From assembly GCA_029224185.1 (NCBI GenBank), contig CM055207.1:9837073-9901072 (forward strand): a stretch of 64,000 nucleotides of DNA, in the 5' to 3' direction. Numbering within the stretch: position 1 is the first letter of the stretch; every line of letters starts with the position of its first letter. Below are positions 1-14,338 of this stretch, in pieces. This DNA is from Karalla daura. Taxonomy: Eukaryota > Chordata > Actinopteri > Chaetodontiformes > Leiognathidae. The position numbers were made by a program, and so were the translations under genes. Below the pieces are notes generated by a model. It saw only the letters and a list, made by a program, of their open reading frames with translations, was not told the origin of the DNA and searched no databases.

Positions 1-439
1 CAGCCCCTGCCCCACAGCTGAACTCAGCGTGCTGCGGGGAGACGCACACGGCGTCTGCCAAAAGCCATCGAATCTGGTTTCGATTGTTCGCCCCGGCTGC
101 TGCCATCAGGCGCTTTATCTGCCGCTAACAGCAGAGAAAAGTTCGGACTGGAACGAGCTAGTCGCCGCATCTCACCGTCTTCCATTTGCAGCGAAATCCA
201 CCCGGGCCTCGGGCAGCGTCACTAGAGCTAAAGCAGAAGCACCTTCAGTCTGTACAGTGACAGCGTGAAAAAAATCATCCAAATGTCCGTTGCTGGTTCC
301 AATTCTCCTTCCTTGCACCACTTCCTGTTTGGTGAAGGTTGTAGCTAAGTCACGAGATGACACCTGAGAGCGCGAGGACTTTGTTTCGTTTTTAACTTTG
401 CTCTACTACTACAGCCGCCAGTCATCGCCATCTTTTAAA
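1..439. promoter_or_regulatory. afap1l2: afap1l2 upstream / 5' UTR region
   Basis: Moderately GC-rich sequence ahead of the candidate first exon. It most likely contains the 5' UTR and proximal promoter. No TATA box or other decisive element was identified, and short ORFs here resemble nothing known. Confidence 0.35.
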
Positions 440-449
440 ATGGATTTAT
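440..449 (+). CDS. afap1l2: afap1l2 coding exon 1 (candidate, 10 coding nt)
   Basis: ATGGATTTAT followed at once by a consensus donor GTAAGT (450-455). Its phase 1 end joins the two-nucleotide start of exon 2 to give M-D-L-S-L-D-Q-L-L, against M-E-R-Y-K-A-L-E-Q in human. The human first coding exon is similarly tiny and ends in the same phase. The ATG has A at -3 and G at +4. Including it makes the whole coding length divisible by three. A first exon outside the window or elsewhere in intron 1 is still possible. Confidence 0.55.
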
Positions 450-3400
450 GTAAGTGGATTTTCCTGTCTCCTTGACTTATTGTCAGAATGTGAATTTTAG
501 AGAGGAGGTTGTTTGATTTAATTTAATATGCATTTATACATAGGTTAGGGTTCGGGTTATATTCATACATCAAGTTTGACCAAAGTTCACATATCGATAC
601 ATATCGATGTTGAACGAGATAAAATGATTATATAACTTTGGAGTCAAAAGGTCAGCCTCACTGTGACTCCATTATGTATTATGTAATGGCATTCAGGTGA
701 TATTGTATCATGTGACAGTCCTCTACACTCCTCTGCCCCTGAGTGCAGACAAAATGTTTCTCACTGTAATAATTCACCTTATTAAAGGCTTTATGGCATG
801 TATGATGAGGATGTAGGAAGCAACTACTGCAACAGTGGCGATCTAAGCCCCTTTGATGCAGTAAAACACGCCTCTTTTATGATTTCCGTGTCTAAATTAC
901 AGTGAAAATACAGTAGTGTGAAGCCGCTGTCTCGACACGGACTCTGGTGCTGCCTCGGCAGCTGCTCGGCCCCCCGAGTGCCAAACGGATGAAATCACAT
1001 TCAGACAGGCTGCCAGTTAATCTCTATCACGAGTAATGGTGACAGCTGTGTTGTAAACAAGTTTCATGAGTGTTTCCTCAAGAAACGTAAAGATGGTTTT
1101 GCAGTTAGCTAAATCTGATTTCACGTCCCCTCATGACTTAATCGTGTTAGACAAGTAAACACTGCGCCGTGTAAATGTTTTCCAATTCACCCGAGACATA
1201 TCTGTTTGACTGACTGATATAATGCAATTAGTCGTGTTATATAGCATAACCCAGTCGCCCGCTGCACTCGGATAGACATATGGGAGGATGTATTCATGTT
1301 CTGGTGGTGGTGGTGTGGGGGTATAGTTTGACTTGACTTCAGCACTGATCAAAGACACAAACATGCTAGAAAGCAGCACAAGTGTTGCATCAGTGAGAAA
1401 CTGGATCTTTCCCGGAGCGTGAATTGATAAAGACGGGATGGGAAGTTGTTTTCAAAGGAGGGTAGATGAAGGGAGGTGATGAAACGCGTAAAACGGGGTG
1501 AGATTGATTTGAGGGATGAGAAAAAAAAGAAGTCACACATGAAAGAAAGAAAGAAAGGGGTAAAGTAATGAAGATTTTAGTTCCCGCGCGACTCCGAGCC
1601 GTTTAATGAGTTCAAAAACTTGCTCACAGTTGAAAATATTCTCTAGAGAAATGCTGTTCTCATTGCGCAACCTCTTTATTGTTACGCGCAGAGCTTCCGT
1701 CGTAGGTGAGGCTATACTTTAAAGCGCCGGCTGATTAGATTCTAGTCGGGTTATATTTACCCAGCGCGGTTTCGAGACCGCACCGAGTAGCTGTGTACAG
1801 AGTATCAGCAAAGCCGCTTAAACCAGGAAACAGGTCGCAGTGAAATGAGAGACCACGTCTGCCTGGTTAATTTGATTAAATGAAACGCTCGCACAGCTCT
1901 GGAATAAGACGTGGCCCTTCACTGTCGGTGTCTGCTGCCAGGATCCCGACAAGACCCCCACTGTTCGGCAGAAGATTCGGTCAGACTTGTCAGGGACCCG
2001 AAAAAAAGAGACTGCATTCAGACATCAGATTCATATCAAGTTATGAATGCAGTCGTATTTTTGTCCATCTCCGTCCTTGGCTGACCTATTGATTTGTTTC
2101 ACTAGGGTTTAAATAGGGGAGAGCCCCCCCCTCCCTCCTCTCGTTTCTGGGAAGAATTTGGCGTAACATTAGTTTTGTATATTTTTAAGATGCATGTTCC
2201 TGTATAGTTAATAAAAATGACATGTCACTCCTTGCAGCGCAGACAGGAGGCAAGCAGCTGTGTTTGAAGGCTGCTAAAGATTAAAAAGGTGGCGTGCAGT
2301 CCAGGCGTGCAGATGGGCGCACGGATAAATGTGCTTGCAAAGACATTCATAGATTCTGCTGATTATTTCTGGAGTAAAAGCTGGAGGAAAAATATTCCAT
2401 CCAAATTGAAAGAATGATTTTATGTTTTTTTGTGTGGACCGCAGCCGCGGCCTGTAAGCAGATGGAGACCACGATAGCGCTGAAAATAGGCCCACGACTA
2501 ATATTGCAGTGGCTATTCCAGTTTCTGCCACTGTTTTACATTAAAAGTAAAAGAGCAGAAGCAGAACAAGCAGAGAGCTTTTGAACCCATTCACGGGTCT
2601 TACTTAGTCTTCCAGTTTAACCTAATCAGGCTCTGCAAACACACCTGATTTATTTGCTAACTTATCAGTGCCTCAAAGAAAAACTGGATTGCTGTTCTTG
2701 TTAATGTAGCAAACCAGGAAGTACAACCTCAGAGATGAGGAAGAGAAATTGTCCTTACGCTCAGAGAAAGTCTCCTACGTCTGTGTTACTACGTAACACA
2801 GTCTTCATTCTGTATCCTGTAAAGTATACGTTTTATTTAAATTCTTACCAAGCTTTCTCAGTTTGTTTTAATGGCATGACCAAAATAGATGCTTCCTCAG
2901 TTGAAAGCGCTTATACGCACTCTGGTCTCACAGATTCCTTTGGCCGTTTTACAGAAGTGAATTGTTTGTGCTGTGGGCGCTGCGGTCACTCACTGGATGT
3001 GCAGTAGGCGTCGGGCCAAGCCGTAGCCCACAGAGACGGCCTGCTACGGACCTCCTGTCCTGTCAGCTGATTCCTTTTCCCAGGGTCCCCGAATCCAAAA
3101 GGCCATCAGAGTCAGTCTCCGCAAACACACAAGGAGGAGAAGCCGGAAAAATGTTTAGATTTGTACCAAGCAGCCAAACATTAGCGGGCTAAACAACCGT
3201 TGGAAACGCGTTTCTGCGAGTGAACGTGTGTGGGATTTAATCGCGCTTCTGCACCAACATTTCGAGGAGAACACAGAGGAGCCAGTTTCTAAAGATGTGA
3301 ATCGCACTTTAAGCTGATTTTAATGACTTTACAACCCCTCTCAGCGTGTGTGTGCGTCTGTGCGTGGGTGAATATATGTCCAAACCAGTGCTGTTTTCAG

Positions 3401-6400
3401 TGGTGCGGGTCCGCCTACTGCGGGGGCTTTCAGCTGAAGTTGACTCAGCTTGAGAGGGAGTCATTAAAAACAACTGTAGCTCCGGGAAAACCTCCCGTCA
3501 TCTCCGCGAGGCGAAGCCACCACCGTTCTGACACCCGGCCCTGCAGAAATGTGCAACTTTACGGACATTCTTCAATATGTAGGAGCGTGGGGGGGTGGTG
3601 GTGAGATGGTGATGTGGGGGTGGGGGGGTGAGGGACTCAGTCAGTGATAAATTTGAGCCGGAAGAAACCATTAAAACAGACTCAGGCACCATTCAGAGTT
3701 CAGAGAGGATTCTTACGTCTCGTACAGCAGCAACTTGTCTTTTGATCTGTTTAATGGGGATTGGAGTTCAATTCTTAAGGAGGGTCAGCTGATATTTATT
3801 TTGTTTGAAGGGTCATTCTGTTGTTCTATGTAAAAAAAATGGTCTAATGTTTAACTGAGTTTGTTGAGAGTGTTAGTGACAGTTTGCTCATCATGGTGTA
3901 GGAGGACTCCTGTCATGACTTTTGATCAGCCCTTTTGGTCTGCCCTGTGTGTCTACTCCTTTATGTTCAAACAAAAAAAAAGAAACAGACCTACTCTCCT
4001 AGGCATATGGAGAAGGGAAGTAAACACTAAAAGGATCAAAAGTCGAGCAACACTTACCCTTGACTACAACTAATGTGCAATACATGTGTTCCCAGTTTTA
4101 TTGTGCTCTGAATCTCTCTGAGAAAACAAAGATTAGTTTTACTGTTGTTCCTGACTGGAATGCTTCAGGATTCTAGATAATTTGCTCACCCACTTTCTTG
4201 CCAGTGGTTGATGAGCAGTTGGAAACTACCCTGCATCTATATTGACGCAGAGTACAGACTTTTTTTTTGTTTGTTAAACTCCTCCCATAGCATCGATTTC
4301 ACCATCTCAGTTGGCAAGGGAAAGGTACGGGTTATCTTGCAGTTCATCAAAGCAATTACCATGAAGAATAGAAACAAGGGGAAAGAACAAGCCTCTTGAA
4401 TCATACATCCCTCCATCATCTTTCCTGTTTTGTACCCAATTATGTCATTGGCATCCTCTGTTGCTTACCTCCAGCCTAAGGCAGGGAATACACTCTGGAC
4501 ATCCCTTCACAGGACACACATTTACACATCAAGCCTGCAAATGATTGTTTTAGACCAAGGGGGAAACAAGAGATTGTAAAAGTAAGCAAAGAGAAACAAT
4601 TTTCAAAAAGTATTTTTTTATCCTTAAAGAAGTCAGCTGGAAGCTTCCTACAGGGAGAAGTTTCTCAGTTTCTCTGAAAAGTGGAAACGGGAGAAGGATA
4701 TGGTACAGAAAGCTGCTTAAAAATGCATCAAAAGGTAATTCTGCGGGAGATTTCATACATTCCAGTCCCAGGACAGTCTGAAACTCCCTCTGATATTAGC
4801 CCCACCTTTTCTTTTAATAAAGTCTCCCTTCTTTATTCGCCCCTTCTGTCTCGTCTCTCGGTGAAGTACTCGCACACTGAGGCCCACTGTGGCAAGGGGC
4901 CTATTCATGGAGCCGAGAGACAGTGAGGGGAAACACAAAGACCTCCCCACACTCTGGAGAGGGGCCGTGAGCTCAGCGCTGACCCCTGAAGGATGTGTGT
5001 GGGCTGCACCCAGACACCGCGGCCCCGCCGACTCAGGCCCAGGCTCCTCCCTCCTCTGGACCTGACCTTTCACTAAACTCCGTGCAACTCCCAAAACAAC
5101 CTCAAACAGGCTTGCAACTGTCAATAGCAACTGGATGAGGGTAATGACTAAATGACATGAAGTGGTGCCAGCTAAAAACCTCTGAAGAGCCTCTCCCGTG
5201 ATAAATACTGGCGTGTGGCTCAAAGCTCGATGCACAAAAGCCAAGCAGTGAGGCAGAAATGGCCGACAGAATAGCGTTGTAAACCCCCCTCTGTGCCATA
5301 AATTTAAGTATAATTTCTGAATGTTTCTGCCGGGAAACTTCGCAGATTGTATATCACTCTTCTTTTGCTTTCTCGTGGGAACTGCGACTTTGTAAAGACA
5401 TTGTTTTTTAATGCCGCTAAATCTGTTCTTTCAGCGCTGGACCAGCTCCTGATGGAGCTCCACCGCTTCCTGCTCATTCTGGACAAGGAAAACCTGAGCG
5501 GGAACGCCACCGTCCAGAAGGGCCTGCTCTCCGATCTCCTCCAGTCCTACAGAGCCGCCAACGGTATGTCGGAAAATCTGAGAACGCATGCAGAATGCAA
5601 GAATAAAGACACAAACAGACAGTCCGAGTGGGCATGGAAATCCTTGTGCAATGTTCCTAGAGTCAATAAATTAGAACGGACAACAGCAGAGGCTAGATAA
5701 ATAATAGCAATGTTGATTGGCAAATAGACTAAAACAAAGAAATTTAACACTGCACAACAACAGGATCGAAAAATATTGGGTTTTTCTTTTTACAGAGGCT
5801 CTAAGCTAAAGCTAAAAAAAATGCAAGATAAACATCTCAGCTTCCTCGAAGCCGCTCATTAATCTGCAAGGAGTGCATACTTGTACATGATAACACCTCC
5901 ATGTTCCTGAATTTAACCTGTATTGAATTTAACCAATTTAGCCAGTATTGAATCCCAGTTCTGCAGATAAGGCAGGAAATTAATGAAAAATAAGTGACTC
6001 AGGAACTGAATTCATCTGGATATTCAGGGGGAAATTTTACATGTTTTCATAAACTTGTGACTCAACAAAAACAAGGAAGTGAGAAATCAGAGACCACGTC
6101 CGGGATGCTGCAAGTCATAACAATAGTTGTATTTGGGAATGCAGGAAGAGAAAGTTTGTGCCTAGTTTCAAAATGAGTGGCTGGATATATTTAGAAGTCG
6201 GAAAGAAGGCCACTTTTATTTTTGCATTTACCATCGAATGTCAAGCAGTGTTACTGTACTGCGAATGCCTCAAAATGAGAGAGTTTGAGTAAAAACATCT
6301 GGGAAACTGAGCTGAAGGCCGCTAATGAGTCCCAGTAAATATTAAGTATATATTCATTGGCAGGATCTTAATCCCTAATGGGTCTTTTAAAAGGCTAAGA

Positions 6401-9400
6401 CATGGCAATTTGTCAGATAATGAGACAAATCAGTTTGTTATCTGCTTAAGGTGCAGCTTGAGGAGCACCAAGGTCAAAGCTATTTTTAATTAGTGGGCTC
6501 CCACACCGAGCACACATTTCCTCCTTATCCCTTCCTTATTAATGTTTCCTAATGTTGAGGTCTTCGTGATTACACGACTGTTAAATCTCTTGCGGTTTTG
6601 AGCATGATTTAACATTCGAAAGCTCAGGACTGGCAGCACCTTTTGTAACACGCAGTCTTGCCTAGCGTTTCCCACAATTCCACACACTTACGTCGACCGT
6701 TTGGCCTAGGAAAGGCTATCAAGCCTTCCTCTCCGGTATTATTGTGCTCTTTTAAACTCCCAGTAACCACCATGTAATAATTATACCCCTGCAGGCTTCT
6801 ATTAACAAATATATTTGGGGCTTTTTCATCCCATTGTGGCAGCTGGAAACCACATTGCGGTGGCGGAATTAAATATTTTCGACTTCCCTTGCAAACCGAT
6901 CAGACTGACATCCATGATGGTGTGGCTATTAGTTGTATTCTTTCAAGTGAGCTGCAATCAGACAAAGTGGCTTTTGCTTCATCCCGAAGTGATGCATGGC
7001 CTGTTATTGTTCCCTGTCAAACAGATAAAGACAAGTTTGTTTTTCCTGCTCATTCACTCTGACACTCAACATGAAAATGTGGTGACCGCTGCAGGGGGAC
7101 AATATGATTTATGGCGCATAGAAGTAGTAGAAGTCAGCTCCTTGTGACTTGAACCAGCACTACACTGAGTCTCATCCAAACCGCAGCTACCCAGGTGTTT
7201 TATTTCTGTCTGAAATACAGCTTAATAGCTCAAGTTAAAAGTGGCATACTTTGCTAGCTATGTGAAAAGTAGCATGCTTTTTGTTTGGAGGCTCAAAAGA
7301 TAAATTCAAAATTATCTAACTTTGCTACTATGCTACTTGAAAGCAAATAGTCCAGTTAAAAGCAGCATTATTTGTTATCGTGCTAAAAGCAGCATACATA
7401 TAGCTTGGAGGCTACAAGCTAAAACTAATAGTAGCGTTACTTTGCTACTGTGCTAAAGGTAACAGCTTTAGCTTGAGTTAGTTGGTAGCCTCCTAAACAT
7501 ATGGTGCTTGTTTTCAGTTGTTTCAGTGACACATAACTTTTCTATTTATTCAGAAGGTTTTTCTCTGTCTCTCATATACATTGTTCTGCAAAAGCTTATC
7601 ACCAATACACAGCAGCAGTCATGCTTTTCCATGTTCGGGTCCTGGACTCGTCTCTCCATACTTCCTCTCTTGGCTCGGAGCTGTATCATTTTTCCGAAGC
7701 TGCATTTATCCTCCAGGGACGCTGACTTCCTTTGAGCAGCGGTTTATAAATAGCATTTCAAACCCTGTTCCCCGAAAAATCTGTTTTCACTGTACAGGCA
7801 AAACATTGTTTCATTGGGCTGTTGTTTGGTTTCACCTCACGATATCTATTTCAAAGGAGAAACTTTCTCTGGAGTATCACCCAGTGTTAGGAGTTTTGTT
7901 TGATTTCCTCTCAGGCTATAATCTTAGTCAGCTAAAATATTTAATTCAATGAAACAGCGTTCCTAAAAACTGCATTGCGGCTCCGGAACAAATTCCCATC
8001 ACAGGTTACAGTAACCAGCTGGATCTCACTATGCCAAAACCGCAGGGTTTATTGTTTGAGAAAAGACATTCATTCAAACTGTTTATGTGGCAATGTTATA
8101 GCAATGTCTTCACCAGCTTGTAATTACTCCACCATGTTAAGACCGACACGAAACCAAACACAGTTCTTTTCTCACCAGGCTGACTTCAGCATTGGTGTGT
8201 GACATGAGGTTTCATCATCTCCGCTCATTGGCTAAATGGTACCATTGCTCACAGTGACCCGTAAATATTTACATTGGAGTGCAAGTAGAAGTCAAGTTCG
8301 GTCTCCAACGAGAGGCCCGATCCAGAGCTTAAACTTACTGCATTGTCGTCCCGGGAAACCAACATCTGTGATTATAATTAGAACATTTTACTATTTTCTC
8401 TTCAAATTGAACACCACAGTTACTGACTCTCTTAAATTTTTATGCTTAGAAAGCTAAAAACCCACTCCTGATTCTTGGTACTGATGGTAATGTCCATTGT
8501 ATATTGCACTAAGTGTAATTTAAAGTGACACTTTTGCATTAAAATGTAAACACTTTGGATAATCTTTGGAGCTCTAGTGTAAATTTAGCTACATGATCCT
8601 CAAAACTTCAAAGATAGGAGCGACACAGTGCTCGATCTGTGCTGGTAAGAAGCTTTCTGACTAATGTCCGATGAATGCCTGCTGTGGTGAAAGTGGGTGT
8701 CAATAATGGGACCATCTGTCTGCACAATGGGCCACTTGTTTGGGTCAAGATCCCCTATAATCCTGAGCTTTTTGACAAACATGTTGAAAGTTTGTTTGCC
8801 ACTAAGGTGGAGTCAGATTTTTCCCATAGCACTCCAAGCAGATTGCAAAAAAGATATACAGATTTTTTTTACAAGATTTTGCAAGAGTTGCAAAAAAACA
8901 TGCTTTTCTCATGATTTTGCACAAGAAATGTCACTTTCAATATCTCAGATCATTAATAACACATTATAATGATCTTAAAGCAAGAATGTTAAAATGGCCA
9001 ACGGATGGATACTTCAGAGATACTGCTGATAACTGATAAACTGCAAGTTTGACTCAAGTTTGATTCAAGAGATAAATTAATTGCTGTTTAATTGTATAGA
9101 CTCAAACAAAATGCGACCATTACTATACTACATATGCAATGTCAAGTGTTTTCTCTGCTGTTTTTGTGTTTGGCAACCTGCAAAGAAAAGCTGTCACATC
9201 TGCTGTTAACCACACTCTGTTGTTTGTGTGCAGGTGCTGATGAGGAGTATATATACATGAACAAAGTCATTGTCGGCAAGGAAAAAGACAACAAAGGTGT
9301 GAGTTTCAAAAGGTTCCTCTCTGAAACCTGATACTGATGATTGATGAATGTCTGCCTGAAAACGATCTGTGTATAAAAAAAAAAGTTTTAGACATAATAC

Positions 9401-11503
9401 AGTACTTTTAGCCATGCAAGCAGTTACGGGGATGGCAGTGTCACTCAGCCCACCGCTTTGGCTCAGACTGAAATGATTCCACAACTGTTGGATGGATTAC
9501 CATGAAATTTTATACATACTTTCATGTTCCCCAGAGGACATGAATGTGTGACTTTAGGGATCTTTTCACACTTTTTCTACGGGAGTCAACATGTGGTTCA
9601 CATTTTTTGGTTTTGCATCAGAAGCTATTGGATGGCAGACAGTGGAGCCTAATGACCTGAATGATCCCTAAACTTCATCTTCTTCCATGTATGTGTACAA
9701 CACTTGAAATAAGAATCTTAAGTACTCGAGCCAGTGTGAGTATCCATTTTACCGAGTCCATTTATCCAGTGGTGAGAACGGAGCGAAACGCTCTAGAGGT
9801 AGTCCAAGTCGGTCAAACGTAAGTGCATTCTTGTTGTGTTATTGCAACTCATATTCACTTTGACAAGATTCAAGTGAACAGCAGACAGAACAGGCTGCCA
9901 CAAGCAGCATCCACCCCCTCAGTTCCCCTCCACCTCTCACCCCCATTTCCTGTCTGTTTCTCCGTAGCTCCTTAGCATCTGAGACTGACCTGTTTTGTTT
10001 GGACAGTGTTGAAGAATGTGGTTTCAGTGAGCACCAGACTTAACACACATATTTGCAGCAGCGACGCTAGCAAAGCCACAGGTTTTCTCTCACAGCGACT
10101 GATGGAAAGTAGGTAGACGCAGAGACATGAGAGCTGCGGCTTCTCGACAATCGATCATGTGATTAACCTGCGCTTCGGCCACCAAGCCAGCAAGACAAGC
10201 ATTTTAAACTAGACAGCTAGCAAAACAGAGCAAAAATCATTATTTTTTTTACTGTGGGAACACAGAATTTACTGTGGTTTTGCTCATTCATCATTTTAGG
10301 ATGATGCAAAAGGGCTTTAACCTACAGCAAAGAGATGGAAATGGAAATGTCCAGAGCCACAAAGTCATGAGGTCCACATGAGCCAAACTTGTCGTTTTTT
10401 ACTTTTTAAAGCTTAATGTTCATGTTTCAAAAGACACATTGAAAACTTTTAAAAGTGACTGAAGCAGCATAATTAAGTAAAGTTGCAGGAAAATAAAGGG
10501 GGATGACTTCCTCAGAGTTTTGTTCTTTGAACCTTATGTCACAATTCTTTTTACTTCTTCATTCATAACCAATGGATCATTTCATCACTTTATGAGACGA
10601 AGAATTAAAGTTGCTTAAAATGAACCCAGTCAGAAGATGTGATCTTATCTTAGCAGAAATGCACAAAATACAGATACTCTATCATGAATTGGACACTAAG
10701 GAGCCAGGGTACTGAAGGTACTCCTTAACTTGTTTTTCACAGCAATTAATGCAGATTTTCCAGTTAATATGTACATTCTGTATTTCCATGACCTAGATAA
10801 CAGATCAGACACTGTGGTCAACGGGAAATCAGGAAAACACTTCCCCGTCCCCCAGAAGGGCCTTCCTGACCTCCCACCGCCCAGAACAGTAAGTGATTAC
10901 CAGCTCTGTTGTGACAGAGTGGCTCATCATATGAAATGATTTGTCCTAACACCCTCTCTGAGCCTCCGCCCACTTAGCTGGGAATGGTAATAATGGTAAT
11001 TGACCCCAGTAGGGTTGCAGAACTCAACAAAACATGCACAGGGTGGGGAGTGAGAATCAAGATATCCTCGAAAAATTCCAACCTCACAGTCTAAATGATT
11101 TTGGTACTTTTGGTCTTTCAGTACAGTAAGAACATTACGATACGCACTGTTGATATTAAAAATAAAGCACTGCAGATGGATATCGCATGTTGCAGGAGAA
11201 TTGCATTGGGTTTTAATATACCAAAACAAATGCAGCCTGTGCTCATAAAAGCCAAGAGTGTTTCCCACAACCCTCAGAGTCACAAGCCCAAAGCTATGTG
11301 AAATATATTCTCCCACAGAAACAGGTATTTAATCACTGCAGCAAACCTGGGAAAGTGAGTATCCAAGACTGAGTGCATGTGTGTGTGTGTGTGTGTGTGT
11401 TTTATGTAGGCTAGGAGGCCAGCAGCTCCTTAAAATGGCCCAGTGTGACTTCAGGAAAATCGTAGAGAATGAGAGGTTTAGAACATCCCCTCAGTGTCTT
11501 TGA

Positions 11504-11534
<31 letters not shown>

Positions 11535-13974
11535 GAACTGAGAGAGAGTGGCCTCCCCTAATATAAACTACAGTAGCAGCTGTTGCTAATCAGGACAAAT
11601 GTTTAGTGTCAGCACGTGGGCATGTGTGTGTCAGTGTGTGTGTGTGTGTGTGTGTAAAGCTGGCGTGCATGTGAAAGTGAATGAACTGAAATGACCAACA
11701 ATCGTGTCACTGTGCAATCTGGAGAGAAACATATTGTCTTTGGGCTTCTTTGTTGTTTAATTCTCAGACTTAAACCCTCAAAAACACGACATCCCTTCTC
11801 AGTTTAGCAGCAATTTCACAGTTGTGGTACAGCTCCAACTAATCCCTCAGATGTGTCTGGCAAAGGCATTTCGTCTTCCTTCCCCTCCGCACCCAGCTGT
11901 GGTATAACTGGTCCCGTCTTGGGAAGCCTGAGTAAACACGTCCACAGTGAACCGCTCTTTGGAAATCCCTTCATTTGCCTGCGGGGCTTCCATCCATCTC
12001 CGGCGATGGTGTATTCAAGAGTCAGCATGTGTTTCACGGTGAAGGCCGAGTCCCCCCGGACCATAGAGGTGAACAGCGCCCCCTTGCTGTTGATGTAGTG
12101 CCCGGCCAAGGCCGTCCACTGGCCCGTCGTGATGTTGTAGCAGTCCATCAGGCAGCGCAGGAAGTCGTCGCAGGGTCCGTTGCGCATCACATACAGGTTG
12201 TCCCGATGCGCCACCATGCAGTGGCCGTAGCTCTGAGGCTTGATCATGGTGGTCGTGAGCTTCCACTCGTCCTCCGCTGGTATGTATTCATAGATGTCCG
12301 TGGTGTCCGGCGGTTTCCAGAAGCAAACAAATATCCTCCGTCTCGCCACCGCGCAGGCTGCCGATGCGACGGGCCTCGGCGCCTGTCGTATAAACGTCCA
12401 CTCTCCTTTTTTAGTGTCGTAGCTCTCCGCCGCGGATATCGTCCGTTTCTGGACTTCGCCACCAATGGCGTAAAGCCGGCCATCGTGCCCCAGCAGCGTG
12501 AAGTCGTACCTCGGCTGCTGGGGACCTGGTAGAGCAGTCCACAGCCCAGAATCTGGGTTGTAGCAAAAGCTGCTGTCCACTGTGTCTTTGCCGTAGCCAT
12601 AAACTCCCCCAACGATGTACAGTCGATTATCCAGCACTGCCACTCCGGCCATTGAGGTGCTGCAGAGGGTGGGGAGGTTCGTCAAATGCTTCCACTCCCC
12701 CTCGTTTTCATCCAGGTAGCAAACAATCCTGAAGGAGTCGTGCAGCAGCTCCATGGAAGGCGAGTGTGTGCCGATGGCGATGAACGACGTGGGGGACAGC
12801 GTCTTAGAGTATTCAAGGAGGTCCAGAGGAAGGGAACTCTCCGCCTCTTCCTTCAAATCGTAGAAAGCGTCGCAAAGGAAAAGCGCTGCCTTGTGAAAGA
12901 GAGCGTGCGCTCCAAAGACGGAGGCTGCGCGGTAGAGCAGGAGGCAGTTTTCCGAGTCGATTATGTCGCAGAGATGCTGCTCCAGATCTGCGACCTGCAG
13001 GAAGGTGGCGCACTCCACGGCGTCTACCAGCTCCTCCGGGTCCTGGATAGATGGGATTTCTCCTCTGCACACAGCCAGGCAGATGAGGAAGCCCCTGGCA
13101 TGCACTCCTCCCTTCAGGTGGAGCTCGTCCTGCCCGCTCTCCACCATCCCTGACCGGAAGAGGGCACGGAAGTAGTCACAGTGCTTCCCGAGTAAAAGCC
13201 GCTCTACGGGGAAGCAGCTCTGCTCCACCCTGACTCTCAGCCAGCCCTCCTCTTGCTGCTCCTGCTGCTCCCGCTCTCCGGGCTCCAGGTGCAGGGTCGG
13301 ATTCTCCACATGAATGTCCCGGTCGACTCCCAGGCCTCCGGGCACTTCCATGATCTCCCTAAACCCGGGCCTTTTCTCTCTTTCTGTTTTCTCTTCCTGA
13401 AACAAACTCTGAAATGACAGTCCGGCGTGTGCAGTCCGGCCATTTTTACCCGAGAGCTGGACGACAAATAAAGGTTTGTGAGGGTTCCATTGCGTCCCGT
13501 CTGCGTGGTCTGAAAATAGAGTCGGACTATAGATAGCAGCAGTGCCACTCGCAAGCGTCAGGCAGGGAAAGGAAAACTGTTGACATGCACAGTGTGCGGT
13601 AACGTGGCCACCGGCAACTGGTGATTACCAATACCGCAATATAACTGGCTTGCGTAAGTATCAGCCGAAATATTCATGATTGTCTTATCTGCCAGCACGT
13701 CCCCTTTGAGTCCAAAGTTGATTTACGTCACTTTTCAAGCTCACACAAGTTAGTTTTCTCTATTGAGGCTGTAACAATTCGAACTGTTTTTTAAGACAGC
13801 AACTCAAGTGTTCCCAGGAAGATGTGACGTTTCATGTGATCTCTACCAGTAGGTGCAGAGATAACCAAGGCCCAGAGACTCCTCCTGAATCCAGCTTTCC
13901 AAAGCTGAGCCACACTGATTATTTTTATCACTACCTTCCCCTCAGCTCCAAGCTCCCAGCAGGCTCTGAGATAC

Positions 13975-14046
<72 letters not shown>

Positions 14047-14299
14047 CACTGTGTTGGATTCTTGGCATGGGAACCAGGGATTTTCCATGTTCCTCTGAAT
14101 ATTCGTTTTTTGGGTTCTTTTTCCCACTCTTCACTCAGAGCCCCTCCACCACACCCCTACTCCTCCTCCTCCTCCTCCTCCTCCTCCTCCTCCTCCTCCT
14201 CCTCCTCCTCCTCCTCCTCCACCGCCTCCTCTTCTTTCCTTGTTATTTATGCTCGGACTCCTCGCTCCGTTCCCTGATGTTTCTGTGGAGAAGATGAGT

Positions 14300-14338
<39 letters not shown>

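Noticed and set aside
4753..5244. Minus-strand 163-codon ORF in afap1l2 intron 1
   Set aside because: No recognisable domain, average composition, no promoter or splice context.
11975..12532. Plus-strand 185-codon ORF opposite kbtbd13
   Set aside because: Shadow of the GC-rich kbtbd13 coding strand; no family similarity.
13352..13405. Extended kbtbd13 N-terminus beginning FQEEKTEREK
   Set aside because: The frame is open but starts at a TTG. The first ATG in good context is at 13351.
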